This document shows, piece after piece, positions 34,001-45,000 of a stretch of 64,000 nt of DNA. A model generated the notes under the pieces. That model saw only the letters and a program-made list of their open reading frames with translations. It searched no databases and was not told the origin of the DNA. The stretch lies in assembly GCF_036417845.1 (NCBI RefSeq), contig NC_089985.1:30710583-30774582 (forward strand), read 5' to 3'. Source of the DNA: Apteryx mantelli. Lineage: Eukaryota; Chordata; Aves; Apterygiformes; Apterygidae. How positions within the stretch are numbered: position 1 is the first letter of the stretch; each line of letters opens with the position of its first letter. A program made the position numbers and the translations under genes.

Positions 34001-34735
34001 GGGGGGCCGCCGGCTCAGCCCTGGCTCGCGGCACGGAGCGGTGCCGGCCCGCGGGCTCGGAGCAAGGTGGAAGGGCTCAGCCGGAGGCAGGCACCCCCGG
34101 GTTTAACGTGGCAGCGAGGGACCAAGAAGCGCCATGACGGGGGGGGGGCTCGGCGGCCAAGCCCCTTCCCACTCAGCCTCAGTGCCAAGAGCCGTGCCTG
34201 GGCGCCCCGCGGAGCTCACCCCAGGGCATGGGGTCCTGAGCCGCGTGCACCCGTGTGCGACAGGCACCCCCGGCCCAGGATCCCCCATGCCCACCCCAGT
34301 GCTGGAGGGGGTCGGAGCATCCCTGCTGCTCGCAGGGGTCCGAGCCATCAGCGCCTCGGCTTGCGGACAGGAGAGGCCGGGCCCTGCGAGGACTGGTGCT
34401 CCCGTGCCCCAGCTGCCAGGGGGAACTGGGGCCAAGTGTCGCCCAAGCCTTGCTGGGGCAAAACCTCCTCCCTTTGGACCCCCTCCCCTGGGGCTGCCCT
34501 GTGGGGAGGGGGCACCCCCAACCGCGGCGTGGCACAGACAGGGGTGCGACGGGGCCAGGCTGCACCAGCGTGGGGTGGCGGACTCGCACCTGGGCTGGTG
34601 GCGGGTGCCCGGTGCCCTGCAGGGTGGCAGGGCATGGGGATGCACCGGGCGTCCCTGCTCCGAGCTGGGTGCCCGCTGCTCAGCTCCGAGGGGGGTGGCA
34701 GGGTCCCCTTGCTGCCCCCACGGTGCTGTGGCACT

Positions 34736-34800
34736 AAACTATTTATTACTCTAAATTATTTATTTATTGTTCTTGAGCGGCAGCTCCTATTTATGACTTT
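34736..34800 (+). promoter_or_regulatory. AU-rich element in ARTN 3'UTR
   Basis: Four ATTTA pentamers (34741, 34758, 34762, 34789), two of them overlapping so that two TTATTTATT nonamers occur at 34756-34764 and 34760-34768. This is the class of element bound by TTP/HuR-type proteins that give short-lived mRNA. Its AT-richness contrasts with the GC-rich UTR on both sides. Function is inferred from motif class. Confidence 0.7.
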
Positions 34801-34974
34801 GGGCCCACGGGGGCCGGGTGTAATTTAACCCCAGTGCTGATGTGAAGCCCTGGGGCTGCGGCCAGCAGCGTCCCGTCCTCAGCCATCGGCGCCTCATGCC
34901 CCCAGACCCCCTTTTCTATTATTTGTAAAATTGGGGATAAACTCTATTTTTGTACAGTCGCCTTTTCCTGTAGC

Positions 34975-34980
34975 AATAAA
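34975..34980 (+). terminator. Polyadenylation signal AATAAA of ARTN
   Basis: A canonical hexamer 975 bases after the stop, followed by a T/G-containing stretch (GGGCTGCGTGTCC). It is the only AATAAA between ARTN and IPO13. Confidence 0.8.
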
Positions 34981-35386
34981 GCGATGGGCTGCGTGTCCAG
35001 CCTTGCCTCTGTGCCCGTCCTGGCGGGAGAAGGGCAGGGAGGCCCGTGCGCTCTGCCTGGCTGCTGCGCACGGAGCCTGCCCGGCCCCGCGGCACGGGCT
35101 GTGGCCCGCCGGCACCCCGACCTCCCGGCGCGCCCGCAGCCCGGGCCTGCCCCGCCCGGCTCCTGCTGCCCGGGGCGACGGCTCCCGTGCGGGGTTCGCG
35201 GCCGTGCCGCCGGCCGCGGGGGCGCCAGGCAGCGCCGAGCGAGGCTCCAGGACCCACCGCAGCCGGCGCCCAGCGGGGCCCAGAAGGGTCTGGTGCCGAG
35301 TGGGGCGCTTGTTACCCAGCGGTGCCCCTGCGCGGTGCCCGGTACCGTGTGGTGCCCAGCAGCACGCAGCCTTGGCGCGCGGTGCG

Positions 35387-35504
35387 GAGCAGCACCCGGT
35401 AATGAGCAATGCCCGGTGCTGAGCGGTCCCCGGCGCTGGGTAGCGCCTGGCTCCAAGCAATGCCTAGAGCAGAGCGGTCCGGGTACCGAGCAGTGCCCGG
35501 TGCT
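35387..35504 (+). repeat. 17-bp minisatellite, seven units, in the IPO13 promoter
   Basis: Units start at 35387, 35404, 35421, 35438, 35455, 35472 and 35488. Typical units are GAGCAATGCCCGGTGCT and GAGCAGTGCCCGGTGCT. Six are exactly 17 bp and one is 16 bp. Similar but more eroded sequence extends upstream to about 35315. Confidence 0.85.
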
Positions 35505-35581
35505 CGGCGCCCGGTGCCCGATGCCGCTCCGAGCGGCGCGCGGCGCGGGCGGGGCCGGCAGGGGGCGCGCGGGGCGGCGGA

Positions 35582-35600
35582 ACTACCGTTCCCGGCGTGC
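35582..35600 (+). promoter_or_regulatory. ZNF143/THAP11-like promoter element
   Basis: ACTACCGTTCCCGGCGTGC matches the layout of the ZNF143 site ACTACAATTCCCAGCATGC (ACTAC, TTCCC and TGC in register). Such sites lie near the start of many vertebrate CpG-island promoters. Here it is about 380 bp before the IPO13 start codon. Confidence 0.55.
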
Positions 35601-35642
35601 AGCGCGGCGCGGCGCGAGGCCCCGGACTGCCCGGTGGCGCCT

Positions 35643-35676
35643 GCCGGGCCGGGCCGGGCCGGGCCGGGCCGGGCCG
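35643..35676 (+). repeat. GGGCC/GCCGG pentamer run
   Basis: About six to seven perfect GCCGG units in tandem inside the IPO13 CpG island. The run is G-rich and able to form G-quadruplex-like or slipped structures. Confidence 0.85.
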
Positions 35677-35818
35677 CGGGGGGCGGGGGGCGAGGCGGGC
35701 CGGGGCCGCGCGGTACCGGCGGGCGGCGCGGTGCCGCTCCGGGCGCCTCCGCCGGCCGCAGTGCCGCTGCGCGCGGCGGGCGGGCGCGCAGGCAGGCAGG
35801 CAGCGGGCGGCCCCGGGA

Positions 35819-35839
35819 GGGGCGGGGCCGGGCGGGGCC
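35819..35839 (+). promoter_or_regulatory. Two GC boxes (Sp1-type)
   Basis: GGGGCGGGGCC at 35819-35829 and GGGCGGGGCC at 35830-35839, adjacent and in the same orientation, directly before a GCCGA pentamer run (35841-35863) and within 160 bp of the IPO13 ATG. Confidence 0.6.
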
Positions 35840-35912
35840 GGCCGAGCCGAGCCGAGCCGAGCCGTGCCGGTGCCGCCGCCCTCGTCGGGGCGGGGAGGCG
35901 GGTCCCGCCGCG

Positions 35913-35960
35913 ATGCGGCTGCCCGCGCGCTGCCGCTGTCGCGCGCCCGCCGCCTCCTAG
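35913..35960 (+). CDS. Upstream ORF of IPO13, 15 codons
   Basis: ATG at 35913 (G at -3, C at +4, moderate context) opens a 15-residue arginine/cysteine-rich frame (MRLPARCRCRAPAAS) and stops at TAG 35958-35960, only 16 nt before the IPO13 ATG. If transcription starts upstream of 35913, this would be a translational brake. Nothing shows that the peptide itself matters. Confidence 0.4.
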   Translation: MRLPARCRCRAPAAS

Positions 35961-35976
35961 CGCCGCCGCCGCAGCC

Positions 35977-36048
35977 ATGGAGCGGAGGGCGGAGGCGCCG
36001 CCGCCGCCGCCGCAGGGCCTCGACTTCACCGTGGAGAACGTGGAGAAG
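35977..36048 (+). CDS. IPO13: IPO13 coding exon 1
   Basis: Twenty-four codons from MERRAEAPPPPP to FTVENVEK, with donor GTGAGC at 36049 and phase 0. The run of proline codons (CCG) comes from the CpG-island composition; the DFTVENVEK end is conserved. Confidence 0.95.
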
Positions 36049-39000
36049 GTGAGCGCGGGCCGCCCCCACGGCCGCCCCAGCGGCCCGGCGCGGGCGTCGG
36101 GCCCCGCGCCCGGAGGTGGCGGAGCCCCGCAGCGGCCCGGGCCGCCGCCGGCAGCGCTCGCCGCCGGGGCCGGGCAGCGGCGGGAGCCGGAGCGGCGCTG
36201 GGGAGCCCCGGGCGGCCGCCTGGGCAGCGGCGACGCGGTTTGGTGCGCGGTTCCCGGGCAGGGGCGGCCGGCGGCTCGGGCGGCCGGTTAACGGGAGAGG
36301 CGCTGAGCCGCGCGCCGGTAGCGAAGCTCCGCTCCGGTGCGTAGCGCAGCGGCCGCGGCTGAAGGCCCCGGGCGGGGGGGTCTCCGGGCGCGCCGTGCCC
36401 CGACGGGCCGGGTCCGGCGCGGCCGCCGGTGGGCTCTGCCCGCATCTCCCGCGCCCCGGGCGAGCGCGGCTCTGGGAAGCGGAGCTCACCGGCCCCACGT
36501 CCTGGGACGCGCCGGTGGACGGAAAATGATGCGGCAGAAACGGGAGCAGCAGGGAGGAGCTGCGGGTCTAACAGGCATCCCGGGGTCACTGCGGGGAAGA
36601 AGCCAGGTAGGGAGCGCGGAGGGGTCTAGCCGTGGTCGCTGCGCAGGCACCTGGCTTGTCTCTGTGTGAAGCCCACGGTGTCAGTGTCCCCATTAGGTAG
36701 GGAAGGGATGACAACTGCTTTCTTGCAATTACTGTTGTGAAAAGCTTTCAGAGGGCAGCTGGCCAGGCGATGTCTTTCCAAACCTGTGTTCAGTCAGCCC
36801 CGTGGCTCCTGCTAGTGCGCAAGGTCCTCCGAAGCAGCTGCAGAGCAGAAGGAGCAGTGTCATGGTTGCTGAAATCCGGGAACCAGGGAGCAGTCGTGAA
36901 AACTGGGGCCTGCCGGTGTGACGCTCCTGGTGCTTGGAAGAACTCTGAGCAGCCTCTGTGTGACCTGAAATTCATCCCAGAGACCGAGCAGGGCACCAAA
37001 GTGAGCGCCCAAGGAGGCGGAGAAGTAAACAACTTCCCCTGGGTGATCTTGGAGATGATGGAGACAGGACAGCTGAGGGTGCATCTGTGAAGGGCAAACA
37101 GCAAGAGAGCACTTTTTCTTTCAGCACATCATGTTATCGGACATCCATTCAGAGACTGACAACATGTAGATCCAGTAGTTAGGTCCCTAGACAGCTAGTG
37201 GGAATCCCAGTGTCCTTGTTTTTCCTAGATAAGAATAGATCGAGTTTCTTGCCAAAGCAATGCCCACGGGCTTGCCAGTGGGCATATCACTGGTTTCACA
37301 TGCATCCCTATACCTGGGAGCTTGTCCTGCCTGTTAGGAGATGTCCATGATCAGAAACGTGAGATTTGTAACTGGACTCTGATTTCCTTTGTGGTCCAAG
37401 GTGAGACATCCCACCTCTCTCTCTGTCTTAGGTGTCTGCCAATAAAATAGAGACAGAAAGTGGCAGTGAGGATTAACTAATATCTGCAAAAAGCTACATA
37501 AGTGCTAAGTTCTGCAGCTTAATCTGCATGTATTCAGGGACCCTGGGTAATTTTGCCTCTGATTTTCTTTCTCTTCGGGAAACACAAACTGCTCCTTTGT
37601 TTGCGTCAACAATGAAGCAAATGTTGACTTTAGAAAGGTTGGTGGTACCCAGGGTGGGGGTTAGCCTGGCATTCCCTGGGTGAGGTGGGGCTGTGCAGAA
37701 ATAGAGCTCCATTCTGCTCTGGATTTAGTCTCCATGATGTCTGGGAGGAGGCAAATATGCCCTCTAGGATGCTTCACCTCCCCTCCCCCAGCCTGTCTGA
37801 GCTCTTCCAGTTGGAGGCTTTGCAATCTCAGTTGACGTACTTGCAAGATGCAGCTGCAGGCTGTGGTGGGGGCTCTGAACTGCTGGCTGACTGGCTGGGG
37901 GGACAGTGCTGATGGAGAGGGGCTGGGGACAGCGGCACTGCCCTGAAATGTAAAGGGCACAGTGGCAACAAATCGAATCACTACCCAGGTCGGGCTTCGG
38001 TAAGGAAGAAATGTGAGATGGAATCAGGGAGAGCTCTGAGGTTCAAAGTGTCTCAGAGTCCTCCTATATCTGCTTTTCCAAAGAAGGGTTGTAGGCTATT
38101 TCTGATGCAAATCAAACAAAAAATTGGATCCTGCTGGGGGCTGGACTCGTGGGAGGGCTTGTGGGTAGAGCCACTTTGTCAGAGTTGATACTGACAAATA
38201 GATGATTCTTCTACTGGCCTGGGTTTTTCTGCCTGTCAAATTTTGTGCCTGGCTCTATTAATAATGTTGAATACTGAATAAAGCCAGAGTTCATCTTCAC
38301 TCTGAATTAGTTAGTGTAAACGCTGGGATTGGAAATGGAGTGTGGAGCTGGTCATCTCCAAGTCAGAGGGTCAACCACAATGGAAGTCATCCTGTGCTGG
38401 AACGTGTGGCGGTTGTAACCAGGGAGACCTCTGTTCAGATAGTGCCTGTCACTTGGACCCTTCAGAGGGCTTTGAAGGAGAGGATTCAGATCACTGGGAG
38501 GTTCTTCTGTACCCTTATTGCTTTTTTTTTTTTTTTAATGCCAATGGACTAGGCAGAGGCTGTGGAGTATCTTGCTTTGCAGGGCTCCATGTGCTTTTGT
38601 AGCTGGAAAGGATCACTGCCATGTTTATCCAGCATGATGTGTGCCAGAAAGAGCCTGCTGGTTATAGCTGTAGGAGTCTAACAGTTGTAGGCTAGTGGGG
38701 GGCAGGAAGGTATGGATGCCATAGGCTGGGCCAACTCTGCCCTTTCCTGGCCAGCCAGGGCTGCTGACTTCATTTGAAAGCCTGCAGACAGCAGCCAGGC
38801 AGACTGTCCTCCGTTTCCGAGGAGGTGCCAGGTGCTGCACTTCAGGTGCATGGCAGAGCTCTTAGGAACCATTTGAAAATTGCTCCCTGTATTTTTGCTC
38901 TGTTTTTCTATATGGAGCTCTCCCTTGATATATGGAAGGAGCTGGGCCCCTCTGTGACTGAGCCATTCCAGTAAGGTTACTGTGTCAGGATCCTCCAGTC

Positions 39001-42000
39001 CCAGCTTAGGGCTCTTGGGCTCTTGCACTTTGCTGGGTTTTTTTTTTAATTATTATTGTTCCAAGTCTGACCAAGGCAAGTCTGCTGCATTGGTTTAAAT
39101 ACAGCTGGAATAAACGGGTGCAACCACGCTGTGTCAAGCTGCTGGGCACCCAGGAGCTCTGGGCTGGCACTCCTTCCTCAGGCACCTGCTGCTGAGCAAG
39201 GCTGTGCCTTTGCAGTTGGAAGAATCCGAGGCAAAAAAAGGCTGAATAAAGCAAGGGCTTCAGGCTTTGAGAACGGTCTGCCTCCCCGTGCACAAATGGT
39301 GCAGTCTGCTTGTTGGACTGTGCTCGCTCTTCCCTGGCCAGGGGTTATCCCCTACCTGACTGTCAGTCTGGTGATGGAGCTCTGTTACCTTGAGGAGGTG
39401 AAACTCCTGCTGCAGTGTGAACTCTGCTCAGTTCAAGATAGATTGCAGACACTCAGTCTCTGCTGCCTATATCTGTCTCAAAGGAGCAGTGGGAAGCTGC
39501 ATTGCAGGACTTCTACCTTGCATTTTGGTTTCCCTTGGGTCAAAGTCGGTAGCACCCGACACTGCAGCTAGGTAGTAGGGACAGGAGGAAAGGAGTGTAG
39601 ACTCTGTTTACCTGCTTTCAGTGCAGTTGAATCTACACCAAATCTGTCCCAACGCTATCCCCCTTTTTGAAATAAGAAAGAAGCCAGGCACTTTCTTGGG
39701 TGAATTTCCCAAGTGCACTGTTGGGGTTTTGTTATTTTTTTCTTTTTCTGATTCCTTCCAGGCCTTTCCTTCCTTGGCCTCTCATCCTCTGGGGTGTTTG
39801 TAATACTTACTGATGTCTTCTCCCTAACACATTAGTGGTCTGGCATCTCTGGGCCTTCCAGATTGCTGTGTGCCTCTCTGGAGATGCCTGATGAATGCAT
39901 AAAGCCTCTCCAGCAGGATGGGTAGGCGGGGTGTCATGGAGCCGACATCCGGAGCCTCTTCTGTAACTAGAGGGGGTTGGCTTTGATCACTGCTCATCTG
40001 AGATGCTGAGGCTAGGTGATGTGGCAGCTGCAGGGGCTGCCTTCCACCCAGGAGAAAGGAGAAGAGACACAGAAATGCATCTGATTTCCTCAGAAAAACA
40101 TTGTTGCCTGTCTTCTGAAACCCGATAGGGACAATTACAGATACCCCAGGATGGGAGCATGGCATTCCCCTCTGGTGTACTGGCTTATCCAGTTGTTCCT
40201 TAGAAGCAGCCCATTTATGTGTGATGTGGCAGCAGTGCCTGTGATGATGAGATAGGGACCTTGGGAGGGGGATATGCTTCCAACACTGAGGGAAGTGATG
40301 AGTCATTTTATTTACCATTTAACCAGATCTTACTTCACAGCAGGTAGATTCCACCCAGAACCAACCTTTGCTGAACTCCTTGCTCTTTCCTGTGTCATGA
40401 TTGGGATGTGTCAGCATGTCATGATTGCCAAGATTCACCTTCACTCTTTGAGGGCTGTAGCTAGATCCTCTTGTCAGCTCTGACTAGTTACGTAGTGGGA
40501 ATCTGTGGGATGGGACCCTAGGAGCCAACAGGAATTCCTGTCTTAAAGTGCTTGTGAATTTGTTCCCCAAAGTGACAAGAAGAAACAGACATGGTGGGTA
40601 GGGATGTTAGGGTCATTCTTGCAACTCTCTACCAGTTCTTCACTCTGGCTCTGCACTCCCAGGCTTCCTTTCCAGTTCTGCTCACACTTTGCTTGTGCAG
40701 GCCCCAAGCCCCATTGCCACCACTTCTCAGTAGGGTTAGCAGTTGCCCTGTAGGTGCTTTCTCCCTTCTTCCCCCAAAGCAGGCCAAGCCCAGTGCTGCA
40801 CCAAAAGAGTCTGTCTCTTAAAACCAGTGTCTCTGCTAGGGACCACACTGCTTTCTGCAAAGATATTTTCACAATGAAACAACTGGATTTTGTGGATGCC
40901 CTAACGTGAGTTGTACACAGCAGGAGTGGTGCTGAGGCCACAGAGTTGTGTCTGGGCTGTATCACCTTCCATCTGGCAATGGAGGTAGTGCTGACTGTAA
41001 GCAAGGATTCAGTGTGGACAAGCTAGGGTTGAAGTTGGGACTTAAGTGGCTACACATCTGATTAGGAAAGGAAAGAGCCTGTTCTTTGTGAGTGCTGAAG
41101 GGTGCGGGTGCCTGGGAGCAGGAGCAGCAACACACAAGGCTTTATTTTGCATTCATTTGTTATCCTTAGTGCTTCAGCAGCTTGTTGCCTTTCTGGGGCT
41201 GCTTTCAGCTCAGTCTTACTGCCATTTTAGAGAGAGTATTGTTGGTTTGCCAGGGGGTAGGACTTAAGTTCCCTTTGCTCAGTAGAGCCATGGTAATGGC
41301 TGCACTGTTACAGGCCTAGAGCACTGGCTGTATGAGTGTGCATTCAGCTAGAAAGGACATGGAGAGTGCAGTAGGAGAGAAATCCCAGTGATTCTTGCTT
41401 GGAAGAAGGCTGGTGGCTGCTGCTGCCCCTGAGGAAAGGGATTGTTGTCACAGCAGCCTTTGGCATGCCATGGATGCGGGTGCTGGGCAAGGAGCCTGCA
41501 CCCAGTGTTGACAAAAGAAGAGTGTGTTTTGCAGCTTGGTATCTTCCCTGACTGCTGGCCAGCATCGCAACTGTACCTGTGTCTCTGTTTGCTCAAGCAG
41601 ATCAGCCCCTGGAGATGTAACTTCTCTCTGTGGAGCCCCTGAGTAACAGCAGGCAACACACTTTCAGTATGTGGGATTGTAGCCGCACATTTGAGGGTCC
41701 TCTTGTCGCCCCTGAAACAGCGCTGATACAACACCTCTCAGCTGGTCACCAGTCTCTGGTGAGCTGGCAGACCCTATTTTAATTTATTTACTTAGTGCAG
41801 TCAGGGAGAGAAACTGATGTTTTTGTGCTCTCTGCAGAAGCTCCAAGGGTAAGGGCTCCAGAGATGCTGGGCTTGTAGCAGCTGCTGCAGTTCCTTTTAT
41901 CTAATGATATCCGAGTACTGTCTAAGAGCAGTTTTCCTTGCTTGGCAGTAACTTCCTTGGACTGTTCCCCCTCCCACCTTCCAAAACCACCAGAGTAGGA

Positions 42001-45000
42001 ACTCTGACCTATGTCTATTGGGCAAGTTCCCCTGCCACAAGATAGCTTTAGTTCTGTCTGATACCACACAAGTAACTAGAGCCTAATTGAAGCTTTGACT
42101 GCACCTTTTTAGAGAGGGAAAGACCCATAGTAATAAGCTTGAGTTATTTTCATCCAAGGACAGAAGATGTTGGAGAAAGCTCATCCCCTGGCCAAAGGGC
42201 ATAGCTGACAGCAGAGCTGTTTACCGGGTCTCATTTTACAGGTCTAATTGTGGAGGAGGCAGGTCTGGTGTCAGCCACACTTTTAAATCAGAATGCACAA
42301 AGCCCTCCTATTAGCTGTCACTGCCCAATTTCATGCCTTCTGCTTCTTCCTCCTAGCACTAGGCTAATGAGTGCCCCTCATAATATGCAGCACTTCATTA
42401 TTGGCCTGAAAGTGCCTGCCAGCATGTTGATGTCCGCAGTGAAAGTCAAACAGCAGCTGGTGCCAATACCTGCCTCTGAAAGGAGGATTTTGCCTTTCCT
42501 GCCAGGGACATGCATGGGTGTATTCAGATAGCCTTCTGCAGAACATGGTGCCGTGCAGCGCTGTGTCCTGCACTCTTGGCAGAGGATGGTACTAGGTTGA
42601 TGTACGTGGTAGGTTAGGGAGAGAACCTGGTCTTCTCTGAAGGGTTTCATCTGCTGCTTTGAGGGGGATTAAGATGTGCCTTGATGGCCCTCTAGAAAGC
42701 TTTTCTGTGGGCATGTTGTGCAGAGCAACAGAGCAGGTACAGATGCAGCGCTCTGTCAGCAGGCCCCAGCACATGTGCTGCCTTGTGTCTCTGACTGACC
42801 CATGTTGTGTGTTCATGCAAGAACAGCTGTACTCCGTGAGGCCGGAGCCACCTAACCCAGGATCCTGTCCCTGAAAGGATGCCTAGGGAAGAGAGGAAGT
42901 GAGCAGGCCAGCAGTGATATTTTTGCAGGATACTCTTCTGACTTCCGGTAGTTTGCTGTATGGGGACTTCCTGAGCTGGGGATACAGTACCTGTGTTTTA
43001 TAGCCAGTGATGGATTTTTCTTATTGCTTCTTGAAACAATCTGTTAAAATGTCAAGATCTCTTTCCTGAGAGGTAACAGGTTGTTCGGAAGCCTTTATTG
43101 TTACTTCCCCTGTGAATCACTGAAGTTTATCTGTACTGAGTTTCAGTGAGATGCTTCTTACTCTTCGTAGTCAGCTTTAGTTTTGATGATCCGAGTAATT
43201 TAGTTTGGTCAGTAGACTTTGTCATTTTGCTGTTTGCCCCCTCTTCCAGATCACTATAGACATGCTGAACAGCGGATGCTTTAGTACAAAACCCTGCAGG
43301 CTTCCACTGGAAAACTTCCCTGAACTCTCTTCTGTACAGAGGTGAGGTTCTCCAGGTGGTGTTGCTGGGTGATGAATGCCTCTCAGGAGATTTTACTGTT
43401 AAAACTGGATGCAAAGGGCAGTGCAGAGAGACTGTAAAAGGTGCCTGGTGAGGCACTCAGATGGTATTAGTGGGCAAGCTGTCTGTGTAGTTGTAATGCT
43501 GACCTTGTGCACGTGGCCTGGGGAGGGGGTCTCGCTACCTCATTATTCTCTATTTTTCTATCACAGTAGTAGTGACTTACCTCCAGCCTGAGCATTGTGA
43601 GGAGCACCTACCACAGTGCTCCCGCTCTGCTGTCATCATTACAATGCAGCAGCCAGTTTTTTGCTTAGATTGTGCCAAAGTCTCTGCTGCGTAGCCTGTG
43701 TGCAGCATTTTAGTGGTACGAGCCTCAGCTTTGCATGTGGCTCTGTCTGGTCACTCACTCCTCTCCCTTTAGTCAGTGGAGCCCGTGCAAGCACTGGGGC
43801 CCGCTTGCTTGGAGGCAGCGGCAGGATCAGGCCTTAACCCGCTGTAGGCACTGCTAGCAACTCTAGTCAGCCAGGAGGATGAGCTCGCAGCTGCAATTAC
43901 TTCCCAGTGGGCAGTGCCTGTATGCCAGCACTCTCACTGCTGCCCTGCTATGCTCAGCGTCACCTGTAACACTGTGTAAGACTTGCCGCGTGCTTGTCGC
44001 TCCAGAGGCATGATTTGGTGTACACAGAGTATGTGCAGTGCTTTCTGTACACAACCCCCTGCCATGTGATTATGAAAACAGTCTCCTCGAAAACTAATGG
44101 AGGTGAGGCATGGTGGGGAGCTTGTAAATTGGAAATAAAGTGCTAAAGGCCAAATCTGTCATCCGCACTTACATTCTTTTCAAACCTCATACTGAATTGG
44201 AGGTTAGGGCTCATGAGGTATATATACAGGTTGTACCTCATAATATATGGTGCATAAGGGTTTTTTTTCCCCACAATTTTTGAAGTATTAGCAGGAAAAA
44301 TATTCAAAATAGAAGAAATAAATTAATTAGGGAATGCATGGGAGTGTAAATAGAAAAGCTGGGAGGAGGTTGGGAGAGATCCCAGGCTGGAGAGCAGGGT
44401 GGGAGGATTGCTCCTCTCCCTGCATTATGTCTGTTGTGTCGGTCCCAGAGAGCAAGGAAGGGAGTGGGCTGTCACAGTCTCTATAATCTGAAGTGAGATT
44501 TTGTTTGGAAAGAATAGGAAGCAAGCTCTGACAAGAGCAAATAAAAGAGACTTCAGACAGTAAGAGAAAAAGATAGTTCAGAGCTCCTGCTTGAGCCCTG
44601 CTGCAGGATGACTCAGTCTTCAGCAAAAGAGCAGGACACTCACTCACTTATGGAGTAAGGGGAATCCAGGTTCTTAGCCTCAAAGGCAGTTGAGCTTTTA
44701 GCCCACCTTCAGCTATCATTCAATAATGAAGTAAGTTGATTCTTTCATGAGGGGGAGAGGGGTAGTGCTTACCTCTCCCCCAACAATTTAGGGATGCTCC
44801 AGGCAGAAGTCCTCAATAACTGAGAACAGAGCTAAGGTTTTCAGATAGCTATTGATAATGCATGGGCTTACCTTGGTGACTTCTGTCTTGGGACAGATTT
44901 CTCTCTCCCTGTGTCTTCCTCATCCAGGGTTAGCCTTTTTTGTCTCAGCATATCTTCTCTTGGCATAACGACACAGACTGTGCTGGCTGGCTGTGTCTCC

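Larger units (their letters stand above)
34001..35005 (+). other. ARTN: ARTN 3' untranslated region
   Basis: About 1 kb, GC-rich for the first 730 bases, then turning sharply AT-rich at 34735-34800 where the AU-rich element lies, and ending about 20-25 bases after the AATAAA at 34975. ORFs on either strand are composition artefacts. Confidence 0.75.
35006..35976 (+). promoter_or_regulatory. IPO13: IPO13 promoter and 5'UTR within a CpG island
   Basis: The whole ARTN-IPO13 gap is under 1 kb and CpG-rich, and the island continues into IPO13 intron 1 to about 36.5 kb. There is no TATA box. Visible elements are a 17-bp minisatellite (35387-35504), a ZNF143-like site (35582-35600), GC boxes at 35819-35839, pentamer runs at 35643-35676 and 35841-35863, and an upstream ORF at 35913-35960. 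This fits a housekeeping-type promoter. The exact start site cannot be set by eye but is likely 35.6-35.9 kb. Confidence 0.7.
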
